Positions 31,334-40,147 of a DNA stretch of 64,000 nucleotides are shown in pieces. The translations under genes and the position numbers were made by a program. The notes beneath the pieces are model-generated. The model was not told where the DNA came from. It was given only the letters and a program-made list of their open reading frames with translations, and did no database searches. This stretch comes from Thermoflexus sp040289485 (GTDB taxonomy: Bacteria; Chloroflexota; Anaerolineae; Thermoflexales; Thermoflexaceae): NCBI RefSeq assembly GCF_040289485.1, contig NZ_PSLG01000003.1, positions 6,040-70,039 on the forward strand, in the 5' to 3' direction. How positions within the stretch are numbered: position 1 is the stretch's first letter; each line of letters starts with the position of its first letter.

Positions 31334-32821
31334 ATGGGGACGATCATGGTGCCTGCGGAATTTTGCATCCCCGAGCGGCCCCGGGCGGCGGAGCCGGCCG
31401 GGCTCATCGTGGCGGTGGACCCGACGGGTTGGGGCGCTCGGGTGGGGGTCCGGCCCGGCGATGGGCTGTTGCGGGTCAACGGCCATCGGGTCGAGGACGT
31501 CATCGACGTGCACTTCCACGCCGCTGAAGACCATGTCGTCGTGGAGGTCCTCCGGGACGGCCGGCGCCTGACGCTGGAGGGGGACCGGCGGGAGGGGGAG
31601 CCCCTGGGGCTGGTCTTCGCCCATCCGACCTTCGACACCGACATCCGGCGCTGCAACAACCTGTGCACCTTCTGCTTCGTGCTCCAGACCCCCAAGGGGA
31701 TGCGCCGCACCCTCTACATCAAGGACGACGACTACCGGTATTCCTTCTTGTATGGGCACTTCGTCACCCTCACCAACCTCACCGAGCGCGACTGGCAGCG
31801 CATCGTCGCGCAGCGCCTCTCCCCGCTCTACATCTCGGTCCACGCCACTGACCCCGAGGTCCGCCGGCGGGTGCTGCGCAACCCACGGGCGCCCGACATC
31901 ATGGCCCAGTTGCGCTGGCTGGCCGCCCACGGCATCGAGATGCACACCCAGATCGTGGTCACCCCGGGCCTCAACGATGGGGAGCACCTCGAGCGCAGCG
32001 TCTTCGACCTGGCCACCTTGTGGCCGTGGGTGCGCTCGGTCAGCGTGGTGCCGGTGGGCGTGACCCGGTTCCAGCGCTACGGCGTGCGCCCCCCCACGCG
32101 GGAGGAGGCGCGGCGGGTGCTGCGGGCAGTACACGCCTGGCAGCGGCTCTTCCGGCGGCGGCTGGGGGTGGGCTTCGTCTACGCCACAGATGAGTGGTAT
32201 CTCCTCCTCGGCCGCCCCGTTCCTTCGCAGGCGGCCTACGATGGCCTCCGGCTGCAGGAGAACGGCCTGGGGATGGTGCGGGACTTCCTGGAGGATTACC
32301 GGCGGGTGAAGCGGGCCCTCCGCCAGCGGCGGCCGGACCTGTCCGGGCGGCGAGCGACCTTGGTCACCGGAACGTTGTTCGCTGCCGTCCTGGCCCGGAC
32401 GGCGGCGGATTTCAGCGCCCGCACCGGGGCGTCCCTGGAGGTGGTCCCGGTGGTGAACACCCGGCTGGGGGAGACCATCACCGTGGCCGGCCTGCTGATG
32501 GCCGGCGACGTCCTGGACCAACTGGCCGGCCGCCCGCTGGGGGATCTGGTGATCCTGCCCCGCATCATGTTCGATCATCCCCAGGGGATCTCCCTGGACG
32601 ATCAGACCCCCCTGGACATCGCCCGGGCCCTGGGGCGCCCGGTGGCGCTGGCGGAGGCCATGGGCGATGTGTGGGACGCGCTGGAGGGGCGGGCCCGGTT
32701 GGTCTTCCACCCGGATCGGACGATCCATCCTGCGGAGGCCATGCGGGCCGGCTTCGGGTCGCTGGAGAAGACCATCGCCATGGTCCGAAAGGACGAGCAC
32801 CGGTTGCGCCCGCGGGGATGA
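31334..32821 (+). CDS. DUF512 radical SAM protein with N-terminal PDZ domain
   Basis: A 495-residue protein. A PDZ-like domain covers roughly residues 12-80 (GLIVAVDPTGWGARVGVRPGDGLLRVNG). A radical SAM core follows with CNNLCTFC preceded by FDTDIRR. The C-terminal DUF512 region ends DDQTPLDIARALGRPV and EALAEAMG-like sequence. Such proteins are common in Gram-positive and Chloroflexota genomes next to the GTPase gene der, which is not present here; their reaction is unknown. The start is uncertain (ATG 31334 or 31346). The stop overlaps the next gene as ATGA, so the two are coupled. Confidence 0.88.
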   Translation: MGTIMVPAEFCIPERPRAAEPAGLIVAVDPTGWGARVGVRPGDGLLRVNGHRVEDVIDVHFHAAEDHVVVEVLRDGRRLTLEGDRREGEPLGLVFAHPTFDTDIRRCNNLCTFCFVLQTPKGMRRTLYIKDDDYRYSFLYGHFVTLTNLTERDWQRIVAQRLSPLYISVHATDPEVRRRVLRNPRAPDIMAQLRWLAAHGIEMHTQIVVTPGLNDGEHLERSVFDLATLWPWVRSVSVVPVGVTRFQRYGVRPPTREEARRVLRAVHAWQRLFRRRLGVGFVYATDEWYLLLGRPVPSQAAYDGLRLQENGLGMVRDFLEDYRRVKRALRQRRPDLSGRRATLVTGTLFAAVLARTAADFSARTGASLEVVPVVNTRLGETITVAGLLMAGDVLDQLAGRPLGDLVILPRIMFDHPQGISLDDQTPLDIARALGRPVALAEAMGDVWDALEGRARLVFHPDRTIHPAEAMRAGFGSLEKTIAMVRKDEHRLRPRG

Positions 32822-33297
32822 GATCCAGGCCCATGGGCCGTGGGACGGCGCGGCGCTTCGGCAAGATCGGACGGGGCGTCTATATCCTCCTGATCGAGGT
32901 GTGGGGGGAGATCCCCATCGGGCGCCTGGGCGTCCGTCGGTTCGCCGGCTGCTACGCCTACGTCGGCTCCGCCCAGGGCCCCGGCGGGTTCCGGCGGCTG
33001 TTGCGCCATCACCAAGTGGCGGCCGGCGCCCACCCGGCCCGCCGTTGGCACATCGATGCGCTCCTGGCCCGGGGCGTGTGGCGCGGCGCCTTCGTTCTGG
33101 AGACCGGGGAGCGGGGGATCGAATGTGCCCTGGCCCGCCGGCTGGCCCGGATCCTCCCTCCGGCCGTCCCCGGCTTCGGCAGCAGCGACTGCCGTTGCCC
33201 GACCCACCTCTTCGTTGTCCCCAACGCGGAAGCCCTGAGCAGCGCCCTGGCGGCGATGGGGCTCCAGCCCTTCTTCCTCGCCGGTGGGGAGGGCTGA
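32818..33297 (+). CDS. DUF123 (GIY-YIG-like) nuclease-family protein
   Basis: A 159-residue protein of the DUF123 family, a divergent GIY-YIG fold sometimes fused to endonuclease III in archaea. Key stretches are GKIGRGVYILLIEV, GCYAYVGSAQGPGGFRRLLRHHQ, WHIDALLARGVW, ECALARRLARIL and GFGSSDCRCPTHLF. The YVGSAQG and SSDC(R)CPTHL motifs are diagnostic. The ATG overlaps the stop of the DUF512 gene by 4 bases. Nuclease activity is unproven for the family. A second ATG at 32833 is possible. Confidence 0.85.
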   Translation: MRSRPMGRGTARRFGKIGRGVYILLIEVWGEIPIGRLGVRRFAGCYAYVGSAQGPGGFRRLLRHHQVAAGAHPARRWHIDALLARGVWRGAFVLETGERGIECALARRLARILPPAVPGFGSSDCRCPTHLFVVPNAEALSSALAAMGLQPFFLAGGEG

Positions 33298-33471
33298 TCC
33301 TCCTGCGATTGGACAGCCCGTGGCGGCGGTTCGGCGGGCCCGCCACCTGGCCGGGGGGATGGAGCGCCTTGGCCCTCTCCTGACGCTGGGGTCCGGGGTC
33401 TACCTGGTCTATTATTACCTTGGGCCCGGGGCGGCTTCGTTTTTTCTAGAGCCTTCCAGGAGGAGGCCAAG

Positions 33472-34056
33472 ATGGCGTTCCTCACAACGGTGTCGGGCCG
33501 TCTGCTGCCGGTGAGCGCCGCGGTGGCGGCTCCGTTCCCGGAGGCCACGTGCCCGGTCTGTGGCGGGGCTTTCCCCTTCCGCATCCGGCGCTGGACCCTG
33601 GAGCGGATGGTGAAGGGTTGGCACTTCGACAAGATCCGGGATGAGGGGTATCACTTCTGCGAAACCCCTACGTGCCCCATCGTCTATTTCAACAACCGCG
33701 AAGGCCTCTATTTCGCCTTGGAGGAGGTGCAGGTTCCCGTGGGGATCAAGCGCCTGGAGGCCCCTATCCCGGTTTGTTATTGCAAGGGGGTGGACGAGCA
33801 GACGATCCTCTATGAGATCGTTGTCAAGGGCTGCTGCGAATCCATCAAGGACATCCAGGCCTACACCCGCGCCCGCACCGGCACAGAGTGTCACATCCGC
33901 AATCCCTCGGGGCGTTGTTGTGGGGATCACGTGCAGGCGGTGTTGCGCAAAGGCCTCGCCATGCGGGCGGATCTCCCCCCGGCCCTTCGGGCGGAGGCGG
34001 AGGAGGCTGCGACGGCCATCCCGACCGATGACACATGCTGCGCGGTGCGCGCCTGA
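33472..34056 (+). CDS. CopZ-like cysteine-rich iron-sulfur/zinc protein
   Basis: A 194-residue cytoplasmic protein rich in cysteine. An N-terminal zinc-type site begins with CPVCGGAF and continues with HFCETPTCPIVYF. Then comes a BFD-like [2Fe-2S] region with CYCKGVDEQTI, KGCCESIKDIQAYTRARTGTEC and GRCCGDHVQAVL, and a final CC pair. The order resembles the N-terminal part of Archaeoglobus CopZ, but the C-terminal HMA copper domain is missing. A role in metal or electron handling is likely; copper delivery is only one option. The ATG has AGGAGGAGG upstream. It converges on the THEP1 gene. Confidence 0.8.
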   Translation: MAFLTTVSGRLLPVSAAVAAPFPEATCPVCGGAFPFRIRRWTLERMVKGWHFDKIRDEGYHFCETPTCPIVYFNNREGLYFALEEVQVPVGIKRLEAPIPVCYCKGVDEQTILYEIVVKGCCESIKDIQAYTRARTGTECHIRNPSGRCCGDHVQAVLRKGLAMRADLPPALRAEAEEAATAIPTDDTCCAVRA

Positions 34057-34087
34057 GGGTCCGAGCCGGAGGCGGGGAAGGCGGCCT

Positions 34088-34624
34088 TTATGGCAACGCG
34101 CCGTGCCCGCGGAGCCAATCCAGGGCGCGCGAAAAGAGGGCCTCCCGGTGGGCCGGGGTCAGGGTCCAGAGGGTGGCGCCGGGCCGGCGTTTGAAGGCGT
34201 CGGCCCATGGGTGAGGGGAGGGCGTGATGGTGGCCATGAGGATCGGCGGGCCGTCGGCGATCTCCTCGAGCGCCTGCCGGAAGGTCTCACTGAACAGTTC
34301 CATCTTGCCGATCTCATCGACGAGCACCACTTTCGCGGCGGCGGCCGCCGCCCGGAGGGCAGGGACCCCCAGGCGCTCCAGGGGCGCGACGTCCACGCCG
34401 TAGCGCCCGACCCGATAGGGGGCGCGGCCGATCCAATCCACGTGGGCGAAGACCGCCGAGCGGCCGTCCAGGGTCACCAGGCGAAAGCCCAGGCGGCCCC
34501 CCGGCCCGCGGATCTCCTCGGTGTAAAAGCCGCCGGCCCGGTCGCCCAGGGCCTCCGCCACACGACGGAGGAGGGTGGTCTTGCCCACGCCGGGCCGGCC
34601 GGTGAGCAGGAGGATCGGGCCCAT
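34088..34624 (-). CDS. THEP1-family nucleoside-triphosphatase
   Basis: A 178-residue P-loop NTPase of the THEP1 (NTPase_1) family. Walker A is GRPGVGKTT at the N-terminus and Walker B is VVLVDEIGKMELFS, where the DEIGKME stretch is characteristic. The segment GFYTEEIRGPGGRLGFRLVTLDG matches the family. The enzymes hydrolyse ATP/GTP slowly and their cellular role is uncertain. It starts 18 bases after the glycosyltransferase gene and is probably cotranscribed with it. Confidence 0.9.
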   Translation of the reverse strand: MGPILLLTGRPGVGKTTLLRRVAEALGDRAGGFYTEEIRGPGGRLGFRLVTLDGRSAVFAHVDWIGRAPYRVGRYGVDVAPLERLGVPALRAAAAAAKVVLVDEIGKMELFSETFRQALEEIADGPPILMATITPSPHPWADAFKRRPGATLWTLTPAHREALFSRALDWLRGHGALP

Positions 34625-34642
34625 CGCCGGCCTCCCCAGCGC

Positions 34643-35830
34643 TCAGGCGGCGGCTCCCTGTTGGGCGATCGTCCAGATCCAGCGGGCGGCATCCAGGGCG
34701 GCATCGGGATAGCCCATGGCCGCGGCCCGTCGGGAGAGGGCTTCCAGGAGCCCGGGCTGGCCCAGCCACTCCCGTAGGGTTTGGGCCACCTGCTCTGGCT
34801 CCGGCGCGTAGGCCCCCGCCCCGCCGTTCACCACATAATCCACGTTGCCCTCCTCCTGGCCGGGTAGGTGATGGGTGAGGATCATGGGCCGGCCGGCGGC
34901 CAGCGCCTCGGCGATGGTGTTGGGGCCCGCCTTGGTGACGATGACGTCGGCGGCGGCCATCATCTCCGGGATGGTGCGCACGAAGCCGTAGATGTAGGTG
35001 GGGATGGGCCAGCGGGCCTGCTCCAGGCGGCGCCGCAGCCGTTCGTTCCGGCCCGCCACCACCGCCATCTGCACCGGAAGGCCGGCCTCGGCCACCGCCC
35101 GCGCGTTCTCGAACACCTTGCCCATGCCCTCCCCGCCGCCCATCACCAGCACCGTGGGCATGTCCGGATGCCATCCCAGGCGCTCCCGCCAGAACGCCTT
35201 GGGGGCTCCCCGCACCTCGCGGAAGCGCAGCCGGACGGGGAATCCCGTCACCACCACCCGCTCGGGGGGGACCCCGCAGGCGATGGCGCGGCGCCGCGCC
35301 CCTTCGTGGGGGGCGAGGACCAGATCGGCGTTGGCGCACCAGAGGGCGTGGATCGTCCCGATGTCGCAGATCACGATGACGAAGGGGACGCGGCGGGGAG
35401 CTTTCATCCAATAGCGCAGCGTGACATCGTTGAAGAGGGGGTGGACGGAGACGATCACGTCGGCCGGGTTCTCGGCGAACAATTGGGCGATCCGCTGGCG
35501 CACCCAGGGCCAGAAGAGGTAGACCAACTGACGGGCCCGGCGGGGATGGTTGGCGAAGTGCCACGCCCGGGCGTAGAAGGGGACCAGGGCCGGCTTGACC
35601 ATGTAGGGATACAGGGCAGGGGACCGGTTCAGCGGGAAGGGGGCGTATTGGATGAAGGCGTCCACGATGCGGGGCTCCACGGCCGGCCCGTAGAGGGCGC
35701 GCAGGCCCTCGGCGAGGGCCTCGGAGACGCTGCGATGCCCCCCGCCGGTGTCCGACATGAGCAGCAGGACCCGGATGGGGGGACGCGTCGCCGGGGTCGT
35801 TTGCGGCGCCAAAGGGCTCTCCGCGCTCAT
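34643..35830 (-). CDS. MGDG synthase-like glycosyltransferase (GT28 type)
   Basis: A 395-residue glycosyltransferase with an N-terminal MGDG-synthase domain (VLLLMSDTGGGHRSVSEALAEGL, DAFIQYAPFP). The C-terminal GT-B nucleotide-sugar site has YGFVRTIPEMMAAADVIVTKAGPNTIAEALAAGRPMIL and LPGQEEGNVDYVV. Relatives add galactose or glucose to diacylglycerol, so a membrane glycolipid product is likely. There is no membrane helix; attachment would be peripheral. A minus-strand -10-like TAAAAT lies at 35863-35868 upstream. It is followed by the THEP1 gene. Confidence 0.88.
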   Translation of the reverse strand: MSAESPLAPQTTPATRPPIRVLLLMSDTGGGHRSVSEALAEGLRALYGPAVEPRIVDAFIQYAPFPLNRSPALYPYMVKPALVPFYARAWHFANHPRRARQLVYLFWPWVRQRIAQLFAENPADVIVSVHPLFNDVTLRYWMKAPRRVPFVIVICDIGTIHALWCANADLVLAPHEGARRRAIACGVPPERVVVTGFPVRLRFREVRGAPKAFWRERLGWHPDMPTVLVMGGGEGMGKVFENARAVAEAGLPVQMAVVAGRNERLRRRLEQARWPIPTYIYGFVRTIPEMMAAADVIVTKAGPNTIAEALAAGRPMILTHHLPGQEEGNVDYVVNGGAGAYAPEPEQVAQTLREWLGQPGLLEALSRRAAAMGYPDAALDAARWIWTIAQQGAAA

Positions 35831-35897
35831 TGGCGTTCCCCTCGTCGAGCAGGCTTCTTGAGATTTTATCCCCAGAGGGGCGCCATCCCGAACGCTG

Positions 35898-35926
35898 CGG
35901 GCGGCGTGCGGGAGGCACGCCGCCCG
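35898..35926 (-). terminator. Strong hairpin after sufS, possible terminator of the suf operon
   Basis: A perfect 12-bp GC-rich stem, 35898-35909 with 35915-35926, closing a 5-base loop, 28 bases downstream of the sufS stop. No T run follows on the minus strand, so termination would need Rho, or the stem may protect the 3' end. Confidence 0.45.
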
Positions 35927-35953
35927 TGGGCTGGAGGGTCTTCCCTGGGAGGG

Positions 35954-37201
35954 TCACATGCGGAACACCCGGCGCACCGCCTCCAACCCCTCGGCCAGCC
36001 GGTCAACCTCCTCGAACGTGTTGTAGAGGTAGAAGCTGGCGCGGGCGGTGGCCGGGAGGCCCAGCCGCTCGTGGAGGGGCATGGCGCAGTGGTGGCCGGC
36101 GCGGATGCAAATGCCCTCGCGGTCCAAGAGGGTGGCGATATCGTGGGGGTGCGCCCGCTCCATGGCGAAGGCCACCACGCCGCCCCGCTCGGAGGGCGGG
36201 GGCCCGACGATCCGGAGGCCGGGGATCTCGCTCAGGCGTTCCATAGCGTAGGCGGCCAGGGCCTGCTCGTGGCGGTGGATGGCCTCCAGGCCGATGGCGC
36301 TCAGGTAGTCCACCGCCGCCCCCAGGCCGATGGCCTCGGCGATGGCGGGGGTCCCCGCCTCGAACTTGTAGGGCAGGTCGTTCCACTCCGCCCCCTCGAA
36401 GGTCACCCGCCGGATCATATCGCCGCCGCCCAGGAAGGGGGGCATGGCCTCCAGCAGCTCCCGCCGCCCCCACAGCACCCCGATCCCCGTCGGCCCGCAC
36501 ATCTTGTGGCCCGAGAAGGCTAGGAAATCGCATCCCAGTTCCTGGACGTTGACCCGGAGGTGCGGCACCCCCTGGGCGCCGTCCACCAGCACCCGGGCGC
36601 CGGCCGCGTGGGCTTTCTCGAGGATCGGCCGGAGCGGGTTGATGGTCCCCAGCACGTTGGACATCATGGTCACGGCCACCAGACGCGTCCGCTCGGTGAG
36701 CAGCCGGTCAAGGAGGTCCAGGCGCAGGCGGCCCTCGTCGTCGATGGGGATGTAGCGGATGCGCAGGCCCTTCTCCCGGGCCACCAGGAACCAGGGGACC
36801 AGGTTGCTGTGGTGCTCCATCTCGGTGAGCAGGATCTCGTCCCCCTCCCGCAGGAAGGCCCGGGCCCATGCGTAGGCCACCAGGTTGATGGCCTCGGTGG
36901 CGTTGCGGGTGAAGATGATCTCCTTGGGGGAGGCGGCGCCGATGAAGGCGGCGATCTTGCGGCGGGCTTCCTCATAAAGCGCCGTGGCCTGTTCGCTCAA
37001 CCGGTAGACCCCCCGGTGGACGTTCGCGTGGGTGGTCCGGTAGTATTCGTTCATCGCCTCGATGACTGGGATCGGCTTCTGGGAGCTGGCCGCGCTGTCC
37101 AGGAAGACCAGGGGCCTCCCGTTGACCGTCTGATGGAGGATGGGGAAATCCGCCCGGATGCGCTCAACATCCAGTTCCGTTCGCCGCGCCACCCGTTTCA
37201 T
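35954..37201 (-). CDS. sufS: Cysteine desulfurase SufS
   Basis: PLP enzyme that takes sulfur from cysteine for iron-sulfur cluster assembly. 415 residues, class II desulfurase. Features are FPILHQTVNGRPLVFLDSAASSQKP at the N-terminus, FTRNATEAINLVAYAW, the PLP lysine in AFSGHKMCGPTGIGVLWG and the catalytic cysteine in IRAGHHCAMPLHERLGL. The ATG at 37201 has GGGGAGG five bases upstream. It is the last gene of sufC-B-D-S after an 85-base gap. No sufU or sufE gene is next to it. A second desulfurase (iscS) lies at 61619. Confidence 0.96.
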   Translation of the reverse strand: MKRVARRTELDVERIRADFPILHQTVNGRPLVFLDSAASSQKPIPVIEAMNEYYRTTHANVHRGVYRLSEQATALYEEARRKIAAFIGAASPKEIIFTRNATEAINLVAYAWARAFLREGDEILLTEMEHHSNLVPWFLVAREKGLRIRYIPIDDEGRLRLDLLDRLLTERTRLVAVTMMSNVLGTINPLRPILEKAHAAGARVLVDGAQGVPHLRVNVQELGCDFLAFSGHKMCGPTGIGVLWGRRELLEAMPPFLGGGDMIRRVTFEGAEWNDLPYKFEAGTPAIAEAIGLGAAVDYLSAIGLEAIHRHEQALAAYAMERLSEIPGLRIVGPPPSERGGVVAFAMERAHPHDIATLLDREGICIRAGHHCAMPLHERLGLPATARASFYLYNTFEEVDRLAEGLEAVRRVFRM

Positions 37202-37286
37202 ATCGCCCTCCCCGAGCTCACACCGCTCTCATGAACAAGAACAACCGGAAGCGCGGGGCAGATGGAAGGCGGTCCCGATCGCCTCT

Positions 37287-38621
37287 TCATTCCTCCTCCG
37301 GAGGGATGCCCAGTTTGCGATGGATCATGGCGTCGGCCTGACGTCGGACGTCGGGGTCGGGGATGCGGTCCAGCACCGGCGCGAAGAACCCCTCGACGAT
37401 CAGGCGGGTGGCGGCGGTCCGGGAGAGGCCCCGCGACATCAGATAGAAGAGCTCCTCCTGGTTGATCTGGCCCACCGTGGCCCCGTGGGTGCAGCGCAGG
37501 TCGTTGGCCATGATCTCCAGGCCCGGGATGGAGTCGGCCCAGGCGTGGGGGGAGAGGATGAGGTTGCGGTTGGCCTGGTAGGCGTCGGTCTTCTGAGCCC
37601 CAGGGTGCGCCCGGATCATCCCCTGCCAGACGGAGCGAGCCCGGTCCTTCAGGGCCACTTTGTAGAGCAGGTCGCTCTTGGTGTACGGCGCGATGTGGTC
37701 CTGTTCGGTGTCGTAGTCGGCGTGCTGGTTCCCGTCGAAGAAGAAGACCCCCGACATATAGGCGGTGGCGCCGCGGCCGACCAGGGCGACCTCCAGGAAG
37801 GTCTTGGTGACTCCCCCGCCCATTCCCACCACCACCCAGTCGAGCGTGCTGTCGCGGTCGACGAAGGCCCGCTCATGGGTGAAGTTCCACATATAACGGC
37901 CCCAGTTCTGCAGGGCGATATAGGTGAGGCGCGCGTTCTCCTTGAGGTGGATCTCCACGGTCCCGCAGTGGAAGGCGCTCCCCACCGCGTCGTCGGCCAG
38001 GCGCTCGTCGATGAAGGTGACCTGGGCGCCGGGCTCCACCACGATCAGGATGCGGGAGAGGTCGGTGGGCAGGCCCTGGAGCCAGAGGACAGCCCGCAGG
38101 GGCAAGGGGATCTCCACATCCCGCGGTACGTAGAGGAAGATCCCGTTCCGCCAGAAGGCGCCGTTCATGGCCGCGAAGAAGCCGTCGGTGGGCCGGACGA
38201 CCTGGCCGAGGTAGGGGGCCACGCGGTCCGGGTGCTCCCGCACCGCGGTGGCCAGGTCCGTGAAGATCACCCCCCGGCGCTCCAGGCGCCCCTCCAGCCA
38301 GCGCTGGGTCCTCTGGCCGTCGGCCAGCAACAGGCCTCCTGCCAGGACCTCCCGGCGCGCGGGGATGGCCTGCACCGCCGCCGGCGGGGCAGCGCCGTCC
38401 GCCCGCACCACGGTGGCCAAGCCTTCGACCTCCAGCGCCCGGATGTCCGTGCGCCGCCAGGCCTCATCGGTGGGGCCCGGTTTGGGGGTCTCCTGCAGGA
38501 TCCGCCAGGCCTCCTGGCGGGCCTCCTGCAGCCAGCCTGGCTCGTCCCGGGTCTCCAGGAAGGCCTGGAAGGCCTCCCGTCCGATGCCGTAGGCCGTCGT
38601 CAACAGGGGGGTCTCGGTCAT
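37287..38621 (-). CDS. sufD: Fe-S cluster assembly protein SufD
   Basis: Scaffold subunit of the SufBCD complex, 444 residues. The central and C-terminal beta-helix region is recognisable from VEPGAQVTFIDERLADD, FHCGTVEIHLKENARLTYIALQNWG and QTDAY-like KTDAYQANRNLILSPHAWADSIPGLEIMANDLRCTHGATVG, ending with ELFYLMSRGLSRTAATRLIVEGFF. The ATG at 38621 matches MTETPLLT; an upstream extension to 38732 overlaps sufB and is unlikely. It is separated from sufB by a 107-base gap with a strong hairpin. Confidence 0.93.
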   Translation of the reverse strand: MTETPLLTTAYGIGREAFQAFLETRDEPGWLQEARQEAWRILQETPKPGPTDEAWRRTDIRALEVEGLATVVRADGAAPPAAVQAIPARREVLAGGLLLADGQRTQRWLEGRLERRGVIFTDLATAVREHPDRVAPYLGQVVRPTDGFFAAMNGAFWRNGIFLYVPRDVEIPLPLRAVLWLQGLPTDLSRILIVVEPGAQVTFIDERLADDAVGSAFHCGTVEIHLKENARLTYIALQNWGRYMWNFTHERAFVDRDSTLDWVVVGMGGGVTKTFLEVALVGRGATAYMSGVFFFDGNQHADYDTEQDHIAPYTKSDLLYKVALKDRARSVWQGMIRAHPGAQKTDAYQANRNLILSPHAWADSIPGLEIMANDLRCTHGATVGQINQEELFYLMSRGLSRTAATRLIVEGFFAPVLDRIPDPDVRRQADAMIHRKLGIPPEEE

Positions 38622-38655
38622 CGTCGGCGTGCACCTCCGGAAGGGATCCATAAGG

Positions 38656-38685
38656 GGGCGGGGCGCCCCCGTCGACGCCCCGCCC
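38656..38685 (-). other. Strong hairpin between sufB and sufD
   Basis: A perfect 10-bp stem, GGGCGGGGCG (38656-38665) with CGCCCCGCCC (38676-38685), and a 10-base loop. It lies in the 107-base gap of the suf mRNA, 44 bases after the sufB stop. Without a T run it is more likely an mRNA-processing or stability element than a terminator. Confidence 0.6.
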
Positions 38686-38728
38686 GGGGTGCGGATCGCA
38701 CCCGTCCTCCTCCTGCGACCTCGGTGGT

Positions 38729-40135
38729 TCAACCCACCGAGCCGGACATCTGCAGGCGGATGAGCCGGTTCATCTCCACGGCGTATTCCATAGGCAGCTC
38801 CTTGACCAGCGGCTCGACGAAGCCGGTGACGATCATAGCCGCCGCCTCCTCCTGGGGGATGCCCCGGCTCATCAGGTAGAACAGCTGCTCGTCGCTGATC
38901 TTGCTCACCGTGGCCTCGTGGCCGATGGTGACGTTGTCCTCCTCGATCTCCATGTAGGGATAGGTGTCGGAGCGGGAGATCTCGTCCAAGATCAGGGCAT
39001 CGCAGTTCACGCTGACCACCGAACCCTCGGCCCCCGGATAGACCCGCACCAGGCCGCGGTAGGACGTGCGGCCGCCGTCCTTGCTGATGGACTTGGAGAT
39101 GATGCGGGAGCGGGTGTGGGGGGCGGCGTGGATGGCCTTGCCCCCAGCGTCCTGGTGCTGGCCGCGGCCGGCGAAGGCGATGGAGAGGATCTCCCCCCGG
39201 GCGCCGGGCTCCATCAGGTAGACGCTCGGGTACTTCATCGTCACCTTGGAGCCCAGGTTACCGTCCACCCACTCCATCACCGCGTCCCGATAGACCACCG
39301 AGCGCTTGGTCACCAGGTTGTAGACGTTGGTGGACCAGTTTTGGATGGTGGTGTAGCGGACGCGGGCCCCGGGCTTGACGATGATCTCCACCACCGCGCT
39401 GTGCAGGGAGTCGGTGGTGTAGATCGGCGCCGTGCACCCTTCGACGTAGTGCACGAAGGACCCCTCCTCGGCGATGATCAGGGTCCGCTCGAACTGGCCC
39501 ACGTTCTGGGCGTTGATGCGGAAGTAAGCCTGGAGCGGGAGATCCACGTGGACACCAGGGGGCACATAGATAAAGGAGCCCCCCGACCAGACGGCCGAGT
39601 TCAGGGCGGCGAACTTGTTGTCGTCAGGCGGGACCACCGTCCCGAAATACTCCCGGACCAGGTCGGGGTACTCGCGGACCGCCGTGTCGGTGTCCACGAA
39701 GATGACGCCCAGTTTGCGCAGGTGTTCCTGGAGGTTGTGGTAGACGACCTCGCTCTCATACTGGGCCCCCACCCCGGCCAGGAACTTGCGCTCGGCCTCC
39801 GGGATGCCCAGCAGCTCGAAGGTGCGCCGGATCTCCTCCGGCACCTCGTCCCAGGAGCGGCCCTTCTTGTCCGTGGGCTTGATGTAATAGTAGATGTCGT
39901 TGAAGTCGATGCCCGAGAGATCGGCCCCCCAGGTGGGCATGGGCTTGGCGAAGAAGATCTCCAGGGCCCGCAGCCGGAACTCCCGCATCCAATCGGGCTC
40001 GCCCTTGAGCCAGGAGATCTCCTCCACAATCTCCCGGGACAGGCCCTTGCGGGCCTTGTAGACGTAGCGCTCCGGCATCGCGAAGCCGTATTTGTAGGTC
40101 CCCAGTTCCTTCAGGTCGAAAGTCTCGGTGGCCAT
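38729..40135 (-). CDS. sufB: Fe-S cluster assembly protein SufB
   Basis: Scaffold subunit on which the SUF cluster is built, 468 residues, normal length. Family stretches include GLSREIVEEISWLKGEPDWM, SGGSFIYVPPGVHVDLPLQAYFRIN, SFVHYVEGCTAPIYTTDSLHSAVVEI (with the conserved Cys region), QNWSTNVYNLVTKRS and EISRSDTYPYMEIEEDNVTIGHEATVSKI. AGGAGGAGGGG lies just before the ATG. It is 12 bases after sufC. SufB and SufD form a dimer that binds SufC; the genes are in the usual C-B-D-S order. Confidence 0.97.
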   Translation of the reverse strand: MATETFDLKELGTYKYGFAMPERYVYKARKGLSREIVEEISWLKGEPDWMREFRLRALEIFFAKPMPTWGADLSGIDFNDIYYYIKPTDKKGRSWDEVPEEIRRTFELLGIPEAERKFLAGVGAQYESEVVYHNLQEHLRKLGVIFVDTDTAVREYPDLVREYFGTVVPPDDNKFAALNSAVWSGGSFIYVPPGVHVDLPLQAYFRINAQNVGQFERTLIIAEEGSFVHYVEGCTAPIYTTDSLHSAVVEIIVKPGARVRYTTIQNWSTNVYNLVTKRSVVYRDAVMEWVDGNLGSKVTMKYPSVYLMEPGARGEILSIAFAGRGQHQDAGGKAIHAAPHTRSRIISKSISKDGGRTSYRGLVRVYPGAEGSVVSVNCDALILDEISRSDTYPYMEIEEDNVTIGHEATVSKISDEQLFYLMSRGIPQEEAAAMIVTGFVEPLVKELPMEYAVEMNRLIRLQMSGSVG

Positions 40136-40147
40136 GACCCCTCCTCC

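Noticed and set aside
38622..38732. Extension of sufD upstream to 38732
   Set aside because: It would overlap the end of sufB and cross the intergenic hairpin. SufD similarity starts at the ATG at 38621, which has its own GGAGGT site.
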